Notes: generated by a model from the sequence alone, not told the origin. 64,000 nucleotides of DNA from ZC4RG35 sp036375695 (GCA_036375695.1 DASVBU010000037.1:25796-89795); one strand, 5' to 3'; counted from the stretch's first letter, positions 23,926-32,247 are shown. Numbers and translations are program-made.

Positions 23926-23954
23926 TGTCCGAATCGGCCCACGCCATTCGTAGT
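23926..23954 (+). promoter_or_regulatory. possible ECF-type promoter of YCII/sigma operon
   Basis: TGTCCG, 17 bases, then CGTAGT precedes the YCII gene. It resembles the TGTCGA / CG-T/A-C promoter I recall for ECF42 sigma factors, with one insertion or mismatch. Autoregulation is inferred. Confidence 0.3.
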
Positions 23955-23997
23955 AGGGACGGGGCCCGAGGTACGGGCAACGATCGAGGAGACTCCA

Positions 23998-24339
23998 ATG
24001 ACAACGTACTTGCTGTCGGTCATCGACCACGAGACCAACTCGGCCACCGGTGACGAGATGGAGGCGATCGACGCCTTCAACGACAAGCTGAAGGCCAACG
24101 GTCAATGGGTGTTCGCCGGTGGCCTGGCGGCGCCCGAGACAGCCACGGTCGTCGACGGACGCGGCGAAGAGCCGATGATCCTCGACGGCCCATTCGTGGA
24201 GACGAAGGAGTATGTCGCCGGCTTCTGGGTCATCAACGCCCCGGATCTCGACGCCGCACTCCGCCTGGCACTGGAGGGATCGAGGGCATGCAACCGGCGA
24301 CTCGAACTGAGACCCTTCTTGGGGGTGGCGGAGCCTTGA
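23998..24339 (+). CDS. YCII-related (DGPF) protein
   Basis: A 113-residue ferredoxin-like fold protein. It contains the family's namesake motif in ILDGPFVETKEYVAGFWVI, with conserved acidic and Gly/Pro residues, and begins MTTYLLSVID. Genes of this type stand next to ECF42 sigma factors in very many bacteria and are their main known targets; the molecular job is unsettled. GAGGAGA precedes the ATG. Its TGA overlaps the TTG start of the sigma gene (TTGA), so the two are translated together. Confidence 0.93.
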   Translation: MTTYLLSVIDHETNSATGDEMEAIDAFNDKLKANGQWVFAGGLAAPETATVVDGRGEEPMILDGPFVETKEYVAGFWVINAPDLDAALRLALEGSRACNRRLELRPFLGVAEP

Positions 24340-25553
24340 GCGACACCGGCGAGGCGATAACCCGGGCCCATCGTGAGGAGTGGGCCCGGGTGGTCGCCGG
24401 CCTGGCGCGGCGTTTCGGTGACCTCGACCTGGCCGAGGAGATGGCCGCGGAGGCCTTCGCAGTCGCCGCGGCCCGATGGCCGGTGGAGGGCGTGCCCCCC
24501 AACCCCGGAGCGTGGTTGACGCTGACGGCACAACGGAAGGCGATCGACCACCTGCGCCGCGAAGCCACTCGCCGGGACCGACACGAGGAAGCAATCATGC
24601 TGAGGGAAGAACCCGAGCCAGCGGGGACGATCGAGGACGACCGCCTCCGACTCATCTTCACCTGCTGCCACCCGGCGCTCTCCATGGAGGCGCGCGTCGC
24701 CCTCACCCTGCGCCTGGTCGGAGGGCTGACCGTGCCCGAGATCGCCCGGGCCTTCTTCGTGGAGGAGGCCGCCATGGGCAAGCGGATCACCCGTGCCAAG
24801 GCCAAGATCAAGACAGCCAACATCCCCTATCGAGTACCCGACGCATCGGACCTCCCGAAACGGCTCGATGGAGTGCTCGCCGTCCTCTATTTGACGTTCA
24901 ATGAGGGCTACCTGGCATCCGGTGGCGAGACCGCCCCGGTTCGCGGCGAACTGACCAGCGAAGCGATCCGGCTCACCCGTCTGCTCCACGGCCTCATGCC
25001 AGACGAGGGAGAGGCCATCGGTCTCCTCGCACTGATGCTCCTCACCGAAGCTCGGCGGGCCGCTCGTGTCACCGCACAGGGCCGGCTCGTGCCGCTCGAC
25101 AGACAGGATCGGAGTCTCTGGGATCGGGGCCTGATCGAGGAAGGGCACCGCCTCCTCAGGGAACGCCTGGCATCGGGGGAGGCTCCCGGCCGCTATCAGC
25201 TCCTGGCCGCGATCAACGCGGTCCACACCAGTGCCCGCCAGTTTCAGGACACCGACTGGTCACAGATAGTGGCGCTGTACGACCAGCTCGTGCGTGTCGA
25301 CCCGTCGCCGGTGGTGCGCCTCAATCGAGCGGTGGCCGTGGCGGAGGTGGACGGGCCACAGGTCGGCCTCGCCGAAGTCGAGAAGCTCCCGTTGCAGCGT
25401 CACCACCTCTTCCACGCGGCCCGGGCCGAGATGCTGACCAGGCTCGGCCGACATCGAGAGGCGAAAGCTGCCTACGAACGGGCCATCGCTCTGGCGCGGA
25501 ACGAAGCACAGCGCTCGTATCTGGAGAGCCGTCTCGGTCAACTCGCCGAGTAG
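24336..25553 (+). CDS. ECF42-type RNA polymerase sigma factor with TPR-like C-terminal extension
   Basis: A 405-residue sigma factor. Residues about 10-85 are region 2 (LARRFGDLDLAEEMAAEAFAVAAARWP..PGAWLTLTAQRKAIDHLRR). Region 4 follows (IFTCCHPALSMEARVALTLRLVGGLTVPEIARAFFVEEAAMGKRITRAK). About 230 residues of C-terminal extension carry the ECF42 signature LYLTFNEGYLAS and a TPR-like end (HHLFHAARAEMLTRLGRHREAKAAYERAIALA). In studied ECF42 proteins the extension is needed for activity and there is no anti-sigma factor. The TTG start at 24336 overlaps the YCII stop. Confidence 0.94.
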   Translation: MSDTGEAITRAHREEWARVVAGLARRFGDLDLAEEMAAEAFAVAAARWPVEGVPPNPGAWLTLTAQRKAIDHLRREATRRDRHEEAIMLREEPEPAGTIEDDRLRLIFTCCHPALSMEARVALTLRLVGGLTVPEIARAFFVEEAAMGKRITRAKAKIKTANIPYRVPDASDLPKRLDGVLAVLYLTFNEGYLASGGETAPVRGELTSEAIRLTRLLHGLMPDEGEAIGLLALMLLTEARRAARVTAQGRLVPLDRQDRSLWDRGLIEEGHRLLRERLASGEAPGRYQLLAAINAVHTSARQFQDTDWSQIVALYDQLVRVDPSPVVRLNRAVAVAEVDGPQVGLAEVEKLPLQRHHLFHAARAEMLTRLGRHREAKAAYERAIALARNEAQRSYLESRLGQLAE

Positions 25554-25577
25554 GCCTGAACCCCGGTCGGCGGGTCG

Positions 25578-25583
25578 TACGAT
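25578..25583 (+). promoter_or_regulatory. leaderless-type -10 box of the OLD-like gene
   Basis: TACGAT ends nine bases before the ATG, with no ribosome site. It sits in the gap behind the sigma factor gene. Confidence 0.4.
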
Positions 25584-25592
25584 CGTCGGCAG

Positions 25593-26801
25593 ATGGGTGT
25601 CGACAGCGAGGCGGTCCTTCTCACCGAGATCAGCGTGGAGGGCTTTCGGAGCCTGCGGGACGCCAGTTTCCGACCGGGGCCGGTGACTGCGCTCGTAGGC
25701 GAGCCGGGCACGGGGAAGTCCAACCTCCTCGCCGCGGTCCGTGCGGTCCTCGACCCGAAGGGCGCCCCGCTCACGTCGGGGGACGTGGCGAGGGATCGCC
25801 GCGGCCCGATCCGGATCACGGTCCGCACCTCCAGGGAGGAATCGTGCACGGTGCGCGCCGACCCGCCCGACGGTCAGGTCCGGGAGGGCGCCAAGATGCC
25901 GGTCGTCGCCTTCATGCCCGCGGCCCTGCGGGCCGACAGCCTCATCGCCCCGCCCGTCCCCCCAGGCCTCGCCAAGGTGCGAGCAGGAGGCCGAACCCCA
26001 GGCCGGCGTGGCGACGCCGAAGCGGCACGCGGCCTGGTCACGGTGATCGAGGACTGGGTCGGACACGGAGTCACGGGGGTCGTCGTGCTCATAGAGGAGC
26101 CTGAGCTGTTCCTGCCCCCACAGGTCCAGCGCTACCTGTACCGGCTGCTGCGACGTCTCGCCGAGAAGGGCAACCAGGTCCTCTACTCCACCCACTCCCC
26201 GTCGTTCCTCAACGTGGCCCGGCTCGACGAGATCGTTTTCACGGACTTCGAGCCCGACTCGGGCACGACGTTCACCCAGCCCGTGCCGGTTCCGCCCGAC
26301 GAGGAGTTCCGTGCGTACTCGGAGTTCGACGCCGCCCGCAGCGAGTTGTTCCTTGCCCGAGCGGCCGTCCTCGTCGAGGGGCAGACCGAGCGCCTCGCCC
26401 TCCCCTTCGTCTTCCAGGCCCTCGGTCATGACCCCGATCGGGAGGGCATCTCGATCATCGAGTGCGGCGGGAAGCCGAACATCCCCGTGATCGCCCGGGT
26501 CGCCCGGGCGGTCGGTGTCCCGTTCCTGGCCGTTCACGACCGCGATGCCCCGGCCCGGAAGCAGCCCAACCTCGCCGAACAACGCCTCAACCGGCTCATC
26601 GCCGAGATCGCCGGCCAGGATGCCGTCGAGCTGGCGCCCGACTTCGAGGGTGTGGCACGTTTGAGAGGCCGGCAGAAGCACAAGCCGGCCCGGGCCTGGC
26701 GCAACTTCTCCCACCGCCGCGCCGATGAGTTCCCTCCTCAGCTCGTCCGGATCGTCGAGCGGGCGGTCGCTCTCGCCCGCGGCGGGCCCGGACGCGAATG
26801 A
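25593..26801 (+). CDS. compact OLD-family ATPase with TOPRIM nuclease domain
   Basis: A 402-residue protein. The N-terminal AAA/SMC-like ATPase has Walker A GEPGTGKSN (36-44), Walker B VVVLIEEPELFL (163-174) and the His switch STHSPSFL (199-206). A TOPRIM domain follows: LVEGQTERLALP (260-271), IIECGGKPNIPVI (288-300) and AVHDRDAP (313-320), with the Glu and DxD metal residues kept. OLD enzymes are DNA nucleases acting in phage exclusion or repair. Usual members have 550-700 residues; here the region between Walker A and B is only about 125 residues, and no ABC signature or long coiled coil is visible. No UvrD-like partner (as in Gabija) is adjacent. A terminator ends the gene. Confidence 0.82.
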   Translation: MGVDSEAVLLTEISVEGFRSLRDASFRPGPVTALVGEPGTGKSNLLAAVRAVLDPKGAPLTSGDVARDRRGPIRITVRTSREESCTVRADPPDGQVREGAKMPVVAFMPAALRADSLIAPPVPPGLAKVRAGGRTPGRRGDAEAARGLVTVIEDWVGHGVTGVVVLIEEPELFLPPQVQRYLYRLLRRLAEKGNQVLYSTHSPSFLNVARLDEIVFTDFEPDSGTTFTQPVPVPPDEEFRAYSEFDAARSELFLARAAVLVEGQTERLALPFVFQALGHDPDREGISIIECGGKPNIPVIARVARAVGVPFLAVHDRDAPARKQPNLAEQRLNRLIAEIAGQDAVELAPDFEGVARLRGRQKHKPARAWRNFSHRRADEFPPQLVRIVERAVALARGGPGRE

Positions 26802-26826
26802 GCGAGCCACCGACGTGGCTCGCTCA
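26799..26826. terminator. bidirectional terminator between OLD-like gene and hsp20
   Basis: A perfect 12-bp stem (TGAGCGAGCCAC / GTGGCTCGCTCA) with loop CGAC takes in the OLD-like stop codon and lies 17 bases from the hsp20 stop on the other strand. Confidence 0.75.
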
Positions 26827-26842
26827 TCACGAGAAGGAGGTG

Positions 26843-27289
26843 TCAGCCCTCCTTGACCTTCACCTCGATCTTCTTCGCCGGTTCCACCGTCTCGGTCGTC
26901 TTTGGAAGGGCGACCTTCACGGTGAGGACACCCTTGGCGTACTCGGCGGTGATGTCGTCGGCGGTGACACCCTCGGGCACGGGAATCCGGCGTTCGAACT
27001 TCCCGTACCTCCTCTCCCGCACGTAGCGGTTGTCCTCATCGACCTCCGTCTCCGAGGCCTTCTCGCCCTTGATGGTGAGATAGTCCTCGTCCACGGTGAC
27101 CTCGACGTCCTTCCCCGGGTCGATGCCCGGCAGCTCGGCCGTGACGATCAGCTGCCCATCGGCCTGGGCCACGTCGATCGACGGCCGGAATGGGAACTCG
27201 AAGTCATCAAACCTGACGCGGGGGAAGCGGAAGAAGGTGTTGAGCTCCTTCTCCAGGTCGATGAGAGGTCTCCAGAGTTCGAGCTTCAC
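26843..27289 (-). CDS. Hsp20/alpha-crystallin family small heat-shock protein
   Basis: A 148-residue ATP-independent chaperone that holds unfolding proteins. The N-terminal arm is WRPLIDLEKELNTFFRFPR. The alpha-crystallin domain runs about 42-135: RPSIDVAQADGQLIVTAELPGIDPGKDVEVTVDEDYLTIKGEK, then YGKFERRIPVPEGV and KGVLTVKVALPK. The C-terminal tail is KIEVKVKEG. GTG at 27289 is chosen because AGGAGG sits eight bases before it. The 180 bases before it hold no gene and no clear heat-shock element that I can name. Confidence 0.93.
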   Translation of the reverse strand: MKLELWRPLIDLEKELNTFFRFPRVRFDDFEFPFRPSIDVAQADGQLIVTAELPGIDPGKDVEVTVDEDYLTIKGEKASETEVDEDNRYVRERRYGKFERRIPVPEGVTADDITAEYAKGVLTVKVALPKTTETVEPAKKIEVKVKEG

Positions 27290-27468
27290 GGCTTTCACCT
27301 CCTCTCCGGGCCCTGGGTTTCGCCCTTCCGAGGCTGGCGGCCCGTACCAGCGCGGGCGCAGCGTTCTCGACAACGCTCTTCTGCCATCGATTATTCGGAT
27401 GTGAGGGCGCTCCGGCCAGGGGAGAAAGTCCTTGCCCGACCCGTCATCGAGACTGAAGGGTCGGGGGT

Positions 27469-28143
27469 CTACCTCCGAGACGGCTCGACTGCCCGGAAGT
27501 GCCTGAGGAACCACCCGCCGGCCAGCTCCGCCACCCGCTCCAGGGCACCGGGCTCCTCGAAGAGGTGGCCGGCACCCGGAACGATCTCGAGCCGGTTCTC
27601 GCAAAGCATGTCGGCTCGTGCCTCGCGGTTGAGATCGAGCACGACGGTGTCGAGGCTGCCCACGATCAGGAGGGTGGGGGCTGCCACCTGCGACAGCACG
27701 GCACCGGTCAGGTCGGGTCGCCCGCCCCGTGAAACGACACATGCAATGGTGTCCTTCAACTCGGCCGCGGCGCGAAGGGCTGCGGCCGCCCCGGTCGAAG
27801 CTCCGAAGTAGCCGATTGGCCCGGAAGTCCAAGCTTCGAGCCGGGTGAGCCAGTTGGTCACGTCGACCAGACGCCGTGACAAGAGCCCGATGTCGAAGAC
27901 GTTGGCTCGATCCAGCGCCTCGACCGGCGTGAGCAGGTCGAAGAGCAGTGTGCCGAGCCCCGCCTCGTTGAGCGCTGTGGCGACGCGCTTGTTCCGTGGG
28001 CTGTGACGGCTGCTCCCCGAGCCGTGGACGAAGACGACGGTGCCTGGCGAGTCCAAAGGGATGACGAGATGCCCCTCGAGATGAGCGTCCTCGAGGTGGA
28101 TCGAGAGCTCCTCGTCGAAACGGCGCGTCCGGTCGGTGTCCAT
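27469..28143 (-). CDS. alpha/beta hydrolase (dienelactone-hydrolase-like)
   Basis: A 224-residue cytosolic hydrolase. The oxyanion loop is VVFVHGSGSSRHSPRN. The nucleophile elbow is YFGASTGAAAAL (G-x-S-x-G). The catalytic Asp is in IVGSLDTVVLDLN, and the His is in VPGAGHLFEEPGALERV. The N-terminus has LEGHLVIPLDSPG, typical of a family often found near phosphoribosyltransferase or Hsp20 genes. The substrate is unknown. The ATG at 28143 was preferred to a longer reading that runs into the promoter of the SnoaL-like gene. Confidence 0.85.
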   Translation of the reverse strand: MDTDRTRRFDEELSIHLEDAHLEGHLVIPLDSPGTVVFVHGSGSSRHSPRNKRVATALNEAGLGTLLFDLLTPVEALDRANVFDIGLLSRRLVDVTNWLTRLEAWTSGPIGYFGASTGAAAALRAAAELKDTIACVVSRGGRPDLTGAVLSQVAAPTLLIVGSLDTVVLDLNREARADMLCENRLEIVPGAGHLFEEPGALERVAELAGGWFLRHFRAVEPSRR

Positions 28144-28271
28144 TCCCCGGTTTTCCCCGATGGCGGGCAGGCGAACCAGGGGCGAAGGTCCTTGGTGGTC
28201 ACCGTGGTTTGAGACGGCGTGGGCGCGGGAAGGTAGACCTGGTGGGGTCGGCACCACTACGAGGACGGATC

Positions 28272-28637
28272 ATGGACGAACATCCGAATGCGGCGCTCTA
28301 CCGCAGGGCCTTCGAATCGGGCGACTTCGCCCAGGCGGTCTCCGACGACATCGAGTGGTGGGAGATCGGCTCGCCGGACCCGGTGAGGGGCAGGGATGCC
28401 CTCATCGAGCACCGTCGTCAGTCCGAGAGGACCTGGGAAATCACCGCCGATCTCCACGATGTGGTGGCCAACGACGCCCATGTGGTCGCCATAATCGAGG
28501 CCACCGCCCGGGATGGGTTCGGCGAATCGATCAGTTATCGGGAGGCGGAGATCCTCCACGTCCGGAACGGTGAGTTCACCCATCGTTGGGCCTTCGCCGA
28601 CGACACGGAAGCGATCGCCCGCTTCTTCGCCGGCTAG
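28272..28637 (+). CDS. SnoaL/NTF2-like protein
   Basis: A 121-residue cone-shaped NTF2-like fold. Typical order: LYRRAFESGDFAQAVSDDIEWWEIGSPDPVRGRDALIEHRR, then a beta sheet, ending HRWAFADDTEAIARFFAG. Family members act as isomerases, hydrolases or ligand binders; nothing here fixes which. The ATG at 28272 follows GAGGACGG. Its stop abuts the convergent response-regulator stop with no gap. Confidence 0.85.
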   Translation: MDEHPNAALYRRAFESGDFAQAVSDDIEWWEIGSPDPVRGRDALIEHRRQSERTWEITADLHDVVANDAHVVAIIEATARDGFGESISYREAEILHVRNGEFTHRWAFADDTEAIARFFAG

Positions 28638-29237
28638 CTACAGATAGCCCATCTCCTTGGCCTTGGCATAGGCCTCGGTTCGATTGCGGGCGCCGAGCTT
28701 GACGATGGCCGAGGACAGGTAGTTGCGCACGGTCCCCTCGGCCAAGTGGAGCCTCTCGGCGATCTCCGAGTTGGGACGACCCTCGCCGACCTCCCGGAGC
28801 ACCTCCCGCTCCCGATCGGTGAGCGGGTCCTGCCCCGCCCACGCCGTCACCGCCAGTTCGGAGGCGATGACACGCTCACCGGCCGCCACGCGTCGCAGCG
28901 TGTCGGCCAGATACTCGATCGGGGAGTCCTTGAGCACATATCCCGACACACCCGAGTCCAAGGCCCGGCGGAGATAGCCGCTCCTGGCGAAGGTGGTGAC
29001 GATGACCACCTTGATCTGCGGGTTGCCGGCGAGCTTGCCTGCCAGCTCCAGCCCCGTCATGCCGGGCATCTCGATATCGGTGAGGACTATGTCGGGACGG
29101 TGCTCCATCACCGCTTCCAGCCCGGTCTGCCCATCCTCGGCGACGGCCACCACCTCGATGTCCGACTCGAGGTCGAGGAGGCTGGCGAAGGCGCCTCGGA
29201 CCATGGTCTGGTCCTCCACGAGGACGACTCGAATCAC
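28638..29237 (-). CDS. NarL/LuxR-type response regulator (DesR-like)
   Basis: A 199-residue response regulator. The receiver domain (1-120) has Asp8/Asp9-like acidic residues in VLVEDQTMVRG, the phosphoacceptor Asp54 in IVLTDIEMPG, and the Lys in GYVLKDSP. The LuxR-type HTH covers about 135-195: LTDREREVLREVGEGRPNSEIAERLHLAEGTVRNYLSSAIVKLGARNRTEA. The GTG start overlaps the kinase stop (GTGA). With the kinase and ABC exporter it forms a four-gene operon, so exporter expression in response to a membrane or antibiotic signal is the likely output. Confidence 0.94.
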   Translation of the reverse strand: MIRVVLVEDQTMVRGAFASLLDLESDIEVVAVAEDGQTGLEAVMEHRPDIVLTDIEMPGMTGLELAGKLAGNPQIKVVIVTTFARSGYLRRALDSGVSGYVLKDSPIEYLADTLRRVAAGERVIASELAVTAWAGQDPLTDREREVLREVGEGRPNSEIAERLHLAEGTVRNYLSSAIVKLGARNRTEAYAKAKEMGYL

Positions 29238-30355
29238 TCCGTCCTCCCGCCGAACGGCATGTCGATCCTCACCTCCGTGCCGCCGGACGGTCCGCGCCCG
29301 AAGCTCAAGGTCCCACCGGCGGCCATGACTCGCTCCCGCATGCCTTGTATCCCGGATCCGGTCCCGCGACCCGGCCCGACCCCATCGTCGGTCACGATGA
29401 GGGAGACCGCACCATCGTGGTCTGCGATCCGGGCTTCGACCGTCCGCGCCTGGGCATGGCGCAGAACGTTGGTCACCGCCTCCCGCAGACCCAATGCCAG
29501 GACGTTCTCCACGGATGGAGCCAGGTCGATCTCGAAGTCGCCGCGGATGTGCACGTCGATGCCGGCGGCGCCGAGAGCGTCCCTCCCCGCTTCCAACTCG
29601 TCGCGCAACGACGCCTGGTGCCAACCGGAGACGCTCTCCCTGATCGAGGACAAGGCGCCCCTGGCGATGCGCTCCACCTCCCCGGCCTCCTCGACGGTGC
29701 GGCTGACGTCCGCCGACGCCAGCTTCTGCACCAGCTGGCTCCTCATCACGATGGCGGTGAGCGCCTGGCCGGCGATGTCGTGGACGTCCCTGGCGATCCT
29801 CTCCCGCTCGGCGATGGTGGCGAGGTGGGCGATGCGCCTGTTCTCCGCCCTGAGCGCCACAGCCCGCCGGTCCAGCGACAGGTCGTAGAAGACGGAGGTC
29901 CCGATCACCCAGATCATGACCACGGGGACGAGGACGAAGATCCGATAGGGCATCGGGATCGAGCTGAGGAACAAGCCGGCCAGGGTGAGCGCGGTGAGCA
30001 CCCCCAGCCGGGGGCGAAGGGTCTCCTTGGTCGCCGACTTGGCCAGGAGCGCCGCCGAGTAGTTGGGCAGCGCCATGATGGCCGTCGAGTCGAAGGGCGC
30101 AGTCGCCAGCGCGATGGCCATCAGGATCGCTGCGCCGCCGATGTCCCAGCCGCGGATGTCGGAGACGACGTAGACGGGGAGGGAGACCGCCACCACGGCG
30201 ACGGCGAAGAGCCACTGCCCCACCCCGGAGTCGGGGTTGAAGATCGGCCCGATGAGGATGAAGCCGAAGAAGACGAGCGGCGCCCAGCGCGGGAAGCCGG
30301 AACGCCTCAGGGGGAGGCGTTCCGGGCTCTCGTATTCGGCGGCCGCTCCGCTCAT
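29234..30355 (-). CDS. sensor histidine kinase, HisKA_3 type
   Basis: A 373-residue membrane kinase. Residues 25-155 hold about five hydrophobic segments with no large extracellular loop, as in the DesK and LiaS-like 'intramembrane' sensors. The dimerisation/phosphoacceptor helix is ERERIARDVHDIAGQALTAI, with His192. The ATPase part has LGLREAVTNVLRHAQA (N box) and VTDDGVGPGRGTGSGIQGMRERV (G boxes). The start ATG at 30355 overlaps the permease stop (ATGA). It pairs with the response regulator just behind it. Confidence 0.93.
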   Translation of the reverse strand: MSGAAAEYESPERLPLRRSGFPRWAPLVFFGFILIGPIFNPDSGVGQWLFAVAVVAVSLPVYVVSDIRGWDIGGAAILMAIALATAPFDSTAIMALPNYSAALLAKSATKETLRPRLGVLTALTLAGLFLSSIPMPYRIFVLVPVVMIWVIGTSVFYDLSLDRRAVALRAENRRIAHLATIAERERIARDVHDIAGQALTAIVMRSQLVQKLASADVSRTVEEAGEVERIARGALSSIRESVSGWHQASLRDELEAGRDALGAAGIDVHIRGDFEIDLAPSVENVLALGLREAVTNVLRHAQARTVEARIADHDGAVSLIVTDDGVGPGRGTGSGIQGMRERVMAAGGTLSFGRGPSGGTEVRIDMPFGGRTE

Positions 30356-31074
30356 GCTTCGGCGGAACGGTACGCCAGCGCGGCCACGACCGCTCCGACG
30401 ATCGCCGTCGCCAGCAGGAAGCCGATGTGCACCCAGACGGGGCCACCCTCGACCTGAGCAACCGCCAGCCGGGACAGGTGGTACGGCGGCATCCAGGCCG
30501 CCAGCCTCCCCATCCACCCCGGCATGATCTCCAGCGGGAACCAGAGACCGGAAAGGACCACGGATGGGATCAGCACCGCGTTGAGCACCGCGCTCGCCGC
30601 GTTGGGACTGAACCGGGCACCCACGGCCAGGGAGAAGAGGGCGAACGGAGTCGCACCCAGCACCAGGATGCCCACCACCCGCAGGGTCTGGATCGGGTCC
30701 AGGGGACCGCCGGTGAGATTGGCCACCAGGGCGATCCCGGCAAGGGTGACGATGGCGTAGGGCAGCGCCGCGGTGACCTTGGCGGAGAGGGTCACCCGGA
30801 GAGGGATCCCGTCGGCCCGTTTCACCCGCAACCAGCCCCGCTCCCGGGCGTCGGCCAGGCCGATCCCCGGGTTCATCAGGACCACCGACAGGGTGCCGAA
30901 GGCGCCGTAGGTGGCCAGGGACGTCATCCCGAATCCGCCCTCGCCACCGAACATGGCGGCGAACAGGGCGAAGAACGCCACCGGCATCACCACCGTGAAG
31001 AAGAGGGCCGCGGGTTCCCTGACGATGGTCAGGATCTCGTCGCGGACCTCGTATCGGAAGATCCTCCAATTCAT
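30352..31074 (-). CDS. ABC-2 type transporter permease
   Basis: A 240-residue permease with six hydrophobic segments. It starts RIFRYEVRDEILTIVREPAALFFTVVMPVAFFALFAAMF, a typical ABC-2 N-terminus, and includes SVVLSGLWFPLEIMPGWMGRLAAWMPPYHLSRL near 170-200, the conserved ABC-2 amphipathic region. Such permeases export drugs, lipids or antibiotics. It is translated in overlap with both the ATPase gene before it and the kinase gene after it. Confidence 0.92.
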   Translation of the reverse strand: MNWRIFRYEVRDEILTIVREPAALFFTVVMPVAFFALFAAMFGGEGGFGMTSLATYGAFGTLSVVLMNPGIGLADARERGWLRVKRADGIPLRVTLSAKVTAALPYAIVTLAGIALVANLTGGPLDPIQTLRVVGILVLGATPFALFSLAVGARFSPNAASAVLNAVLIPSVVLSGLWFPLEIMPGWMGRLAAWMPPYHLSRLAVAQVEGGPVWVHIGFLLATAIVGAVVAALAYRSAEA

Positions 31075-31967
31075 GCCGCCACCTCCTCGTGGTGGGTCAG
31101 GGCGACGAGCACCTCTTCGAGGCTCGCAGTCGCCACGGTCAGGTCGGTCGCCTCGGGGTCGAGCTCGAAGAGCGTCCTGACGACCTGTTCGCTGTCGTTC
31201 GTCGTGATCAGCATCCGTCCTCCGCGTTCCTCCACGGAATGCACCGAGTCGAGGGCCCGGATCACGTCGGCCGACAGGCCGGTGCGGATCTCGATCCGGC
31301 GGTCCGGCAACAGCCTCCGCAGCTCGTCGGGCGTCCCTTCGGCGACGACACGGCCCCGGTCGAGGACAACCACACGATCGGCGACCGAAGCCGCTTCCTC
31401 GACCAGGTGCGTCGTGATCAACACGCCGGCACCGTCTCGAAGCCGCTGCCGCATCGTGTCCCAGAACCGGCGACGGGCTTCGACGTCGAGGCCCTCCGTG
31501 GGCTCGTCGAGCACCAGGAGGACGGGATCACCCACCAGCCCCATGGCGAGCTGCAGCCTCTGCTGCTGTCCGCCCGAGAGCTTGGCGGCGCGCCGATCCT
31601 CGAGGCCGGTGAGACCGACCTCGGCGATCGCTCGCCGGGCCGCCTCGGCAGGGCGGCCTCGGCGGGCCGCAGCGCCACCGACGATCTCCCAAACGGTCAG
31701 TGACCGCGGGAAGCCGACGGACTGCTGGACGACACCCATCCGGCTCCGGACCTCGGGGTTCCGGGGGTCGCCTCCGGCCGCCCGCACCAGACCGGAATCG
31801 CCCTTGATGAGACCGATCACGTTGCGTACCACCGTCGTCTTGCCGGCGCCGTTCGGGCCGAGCAAGGCGACGCATTCGCCGGCGTCGACGGTCAGGTCGA
31901 CACCGGCCAGCACGATCCGCTCGCCGTATCTGTGGACGAGCGACCGCACTTCGAGCACATGTTCCAT
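31071..31967 (-). CDS. ABC transporter ATP-binding protein
   Basis: A 298-residue ABC ATPase. Walker A is LLGPNGAGKTT (about 35-45), the Q-loop is MGVVQQSVGFP, the signature is LSGGQQQR, Walker B is LLVLDEPTEGLD and the His switch is ITTHLVEEA. The C-terminal 80 residues (IEIRTGLSADVIRALDSVHSVEERGGRMLITTNDSEQVVRTL) form the regulatory fold seen in DrrA/CcmA-like exporters. It is the first gene of an exporter-kinase-regulator operon joined by 4-base overlaps. Confidence 0.94.
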   Translation of the reverse strand: MEHVLEVRSLVHRYGERIVLAGVDLTVDAGECVALLGPNGAGKTTVVRNVIGLIKGDSGLVRAAGGDPRNPEVRSRMGVVQQSVGFPRSLTVWEIVGGAAARRGRPAEAARRAIAEVGLTGLEDRRAAKLSGGQQQRLQLAMGLVGDPVLLVLDEPTEGLDVEARRRFWDTMRQRLRDGAGVLITTHLVEEAASVADRVVVLDRGRVVAEGTPDELRRLLPDRRIEIRTGLSADVIRALDSVHSVEERGGRMLITTNDSEQVVRTLFELDPEATDLTVATASLEEVLVALTHHEEVAA

Positions 31968-32084
31968 GCACTACCTCCTTCGGGGGAGATCATCCGAATC
32001 CCGCCTTCACGGCGGTAGTGCGTCGGATCACGACTTTCGAGTGACAGATGTCATCCGGTCGGTGAGGAGGCCCGGCGTGTACGT

Positions 32085-32178
32085 TCCGTTGTCCCGAAAG
32101 GAGTCCCCGGTTGAGATCGGGCTGTAGGAGTCCGGGACCGTGGAACCTGATCCGGTTCACACCGGCGTAGGAAGTCAT
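32085..32178 (+). promoter_or_regulatory. TPP riboswitch-like (THI) element, 5' half degenerate
   Basis: The 3' half is a textbook thi box on the plus strand: GAACCTGATCCGG at 32143-32155, a short stem, then CCGGCGTAGGAAG at 32162-32174. The 5' half shows GGAGTCCC and TTGAGA (consensus GGGG-x-GC and CTGAGA), an extra 5-bp hairpin (GGGCT/AGTCC), but no room for a normal P3 stem. Known TPP riboswitches shut off thiamine genes when TPP is bound. No plus-strand thiamine gene follows: the next gene is on the opposite strand, and the next plus-strand gene begins near 32853. It may be a decayed or orphan switch. Confidence 0.65.
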
Positions 32179-32247
32179 TCGGCGGGCTCTTCACCTCGTT
32201 CCGGATCACGACCGGATCCACACCCCCTACCGCAGCCCGTGATCCCT

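Noticed and set aside
24102..25226. 374-residue open frame on the minus strand
   Set aside because: It is antisense to the ECF42 sigma gene. High GC content keeps such frames open, and its composition is not protein-like.
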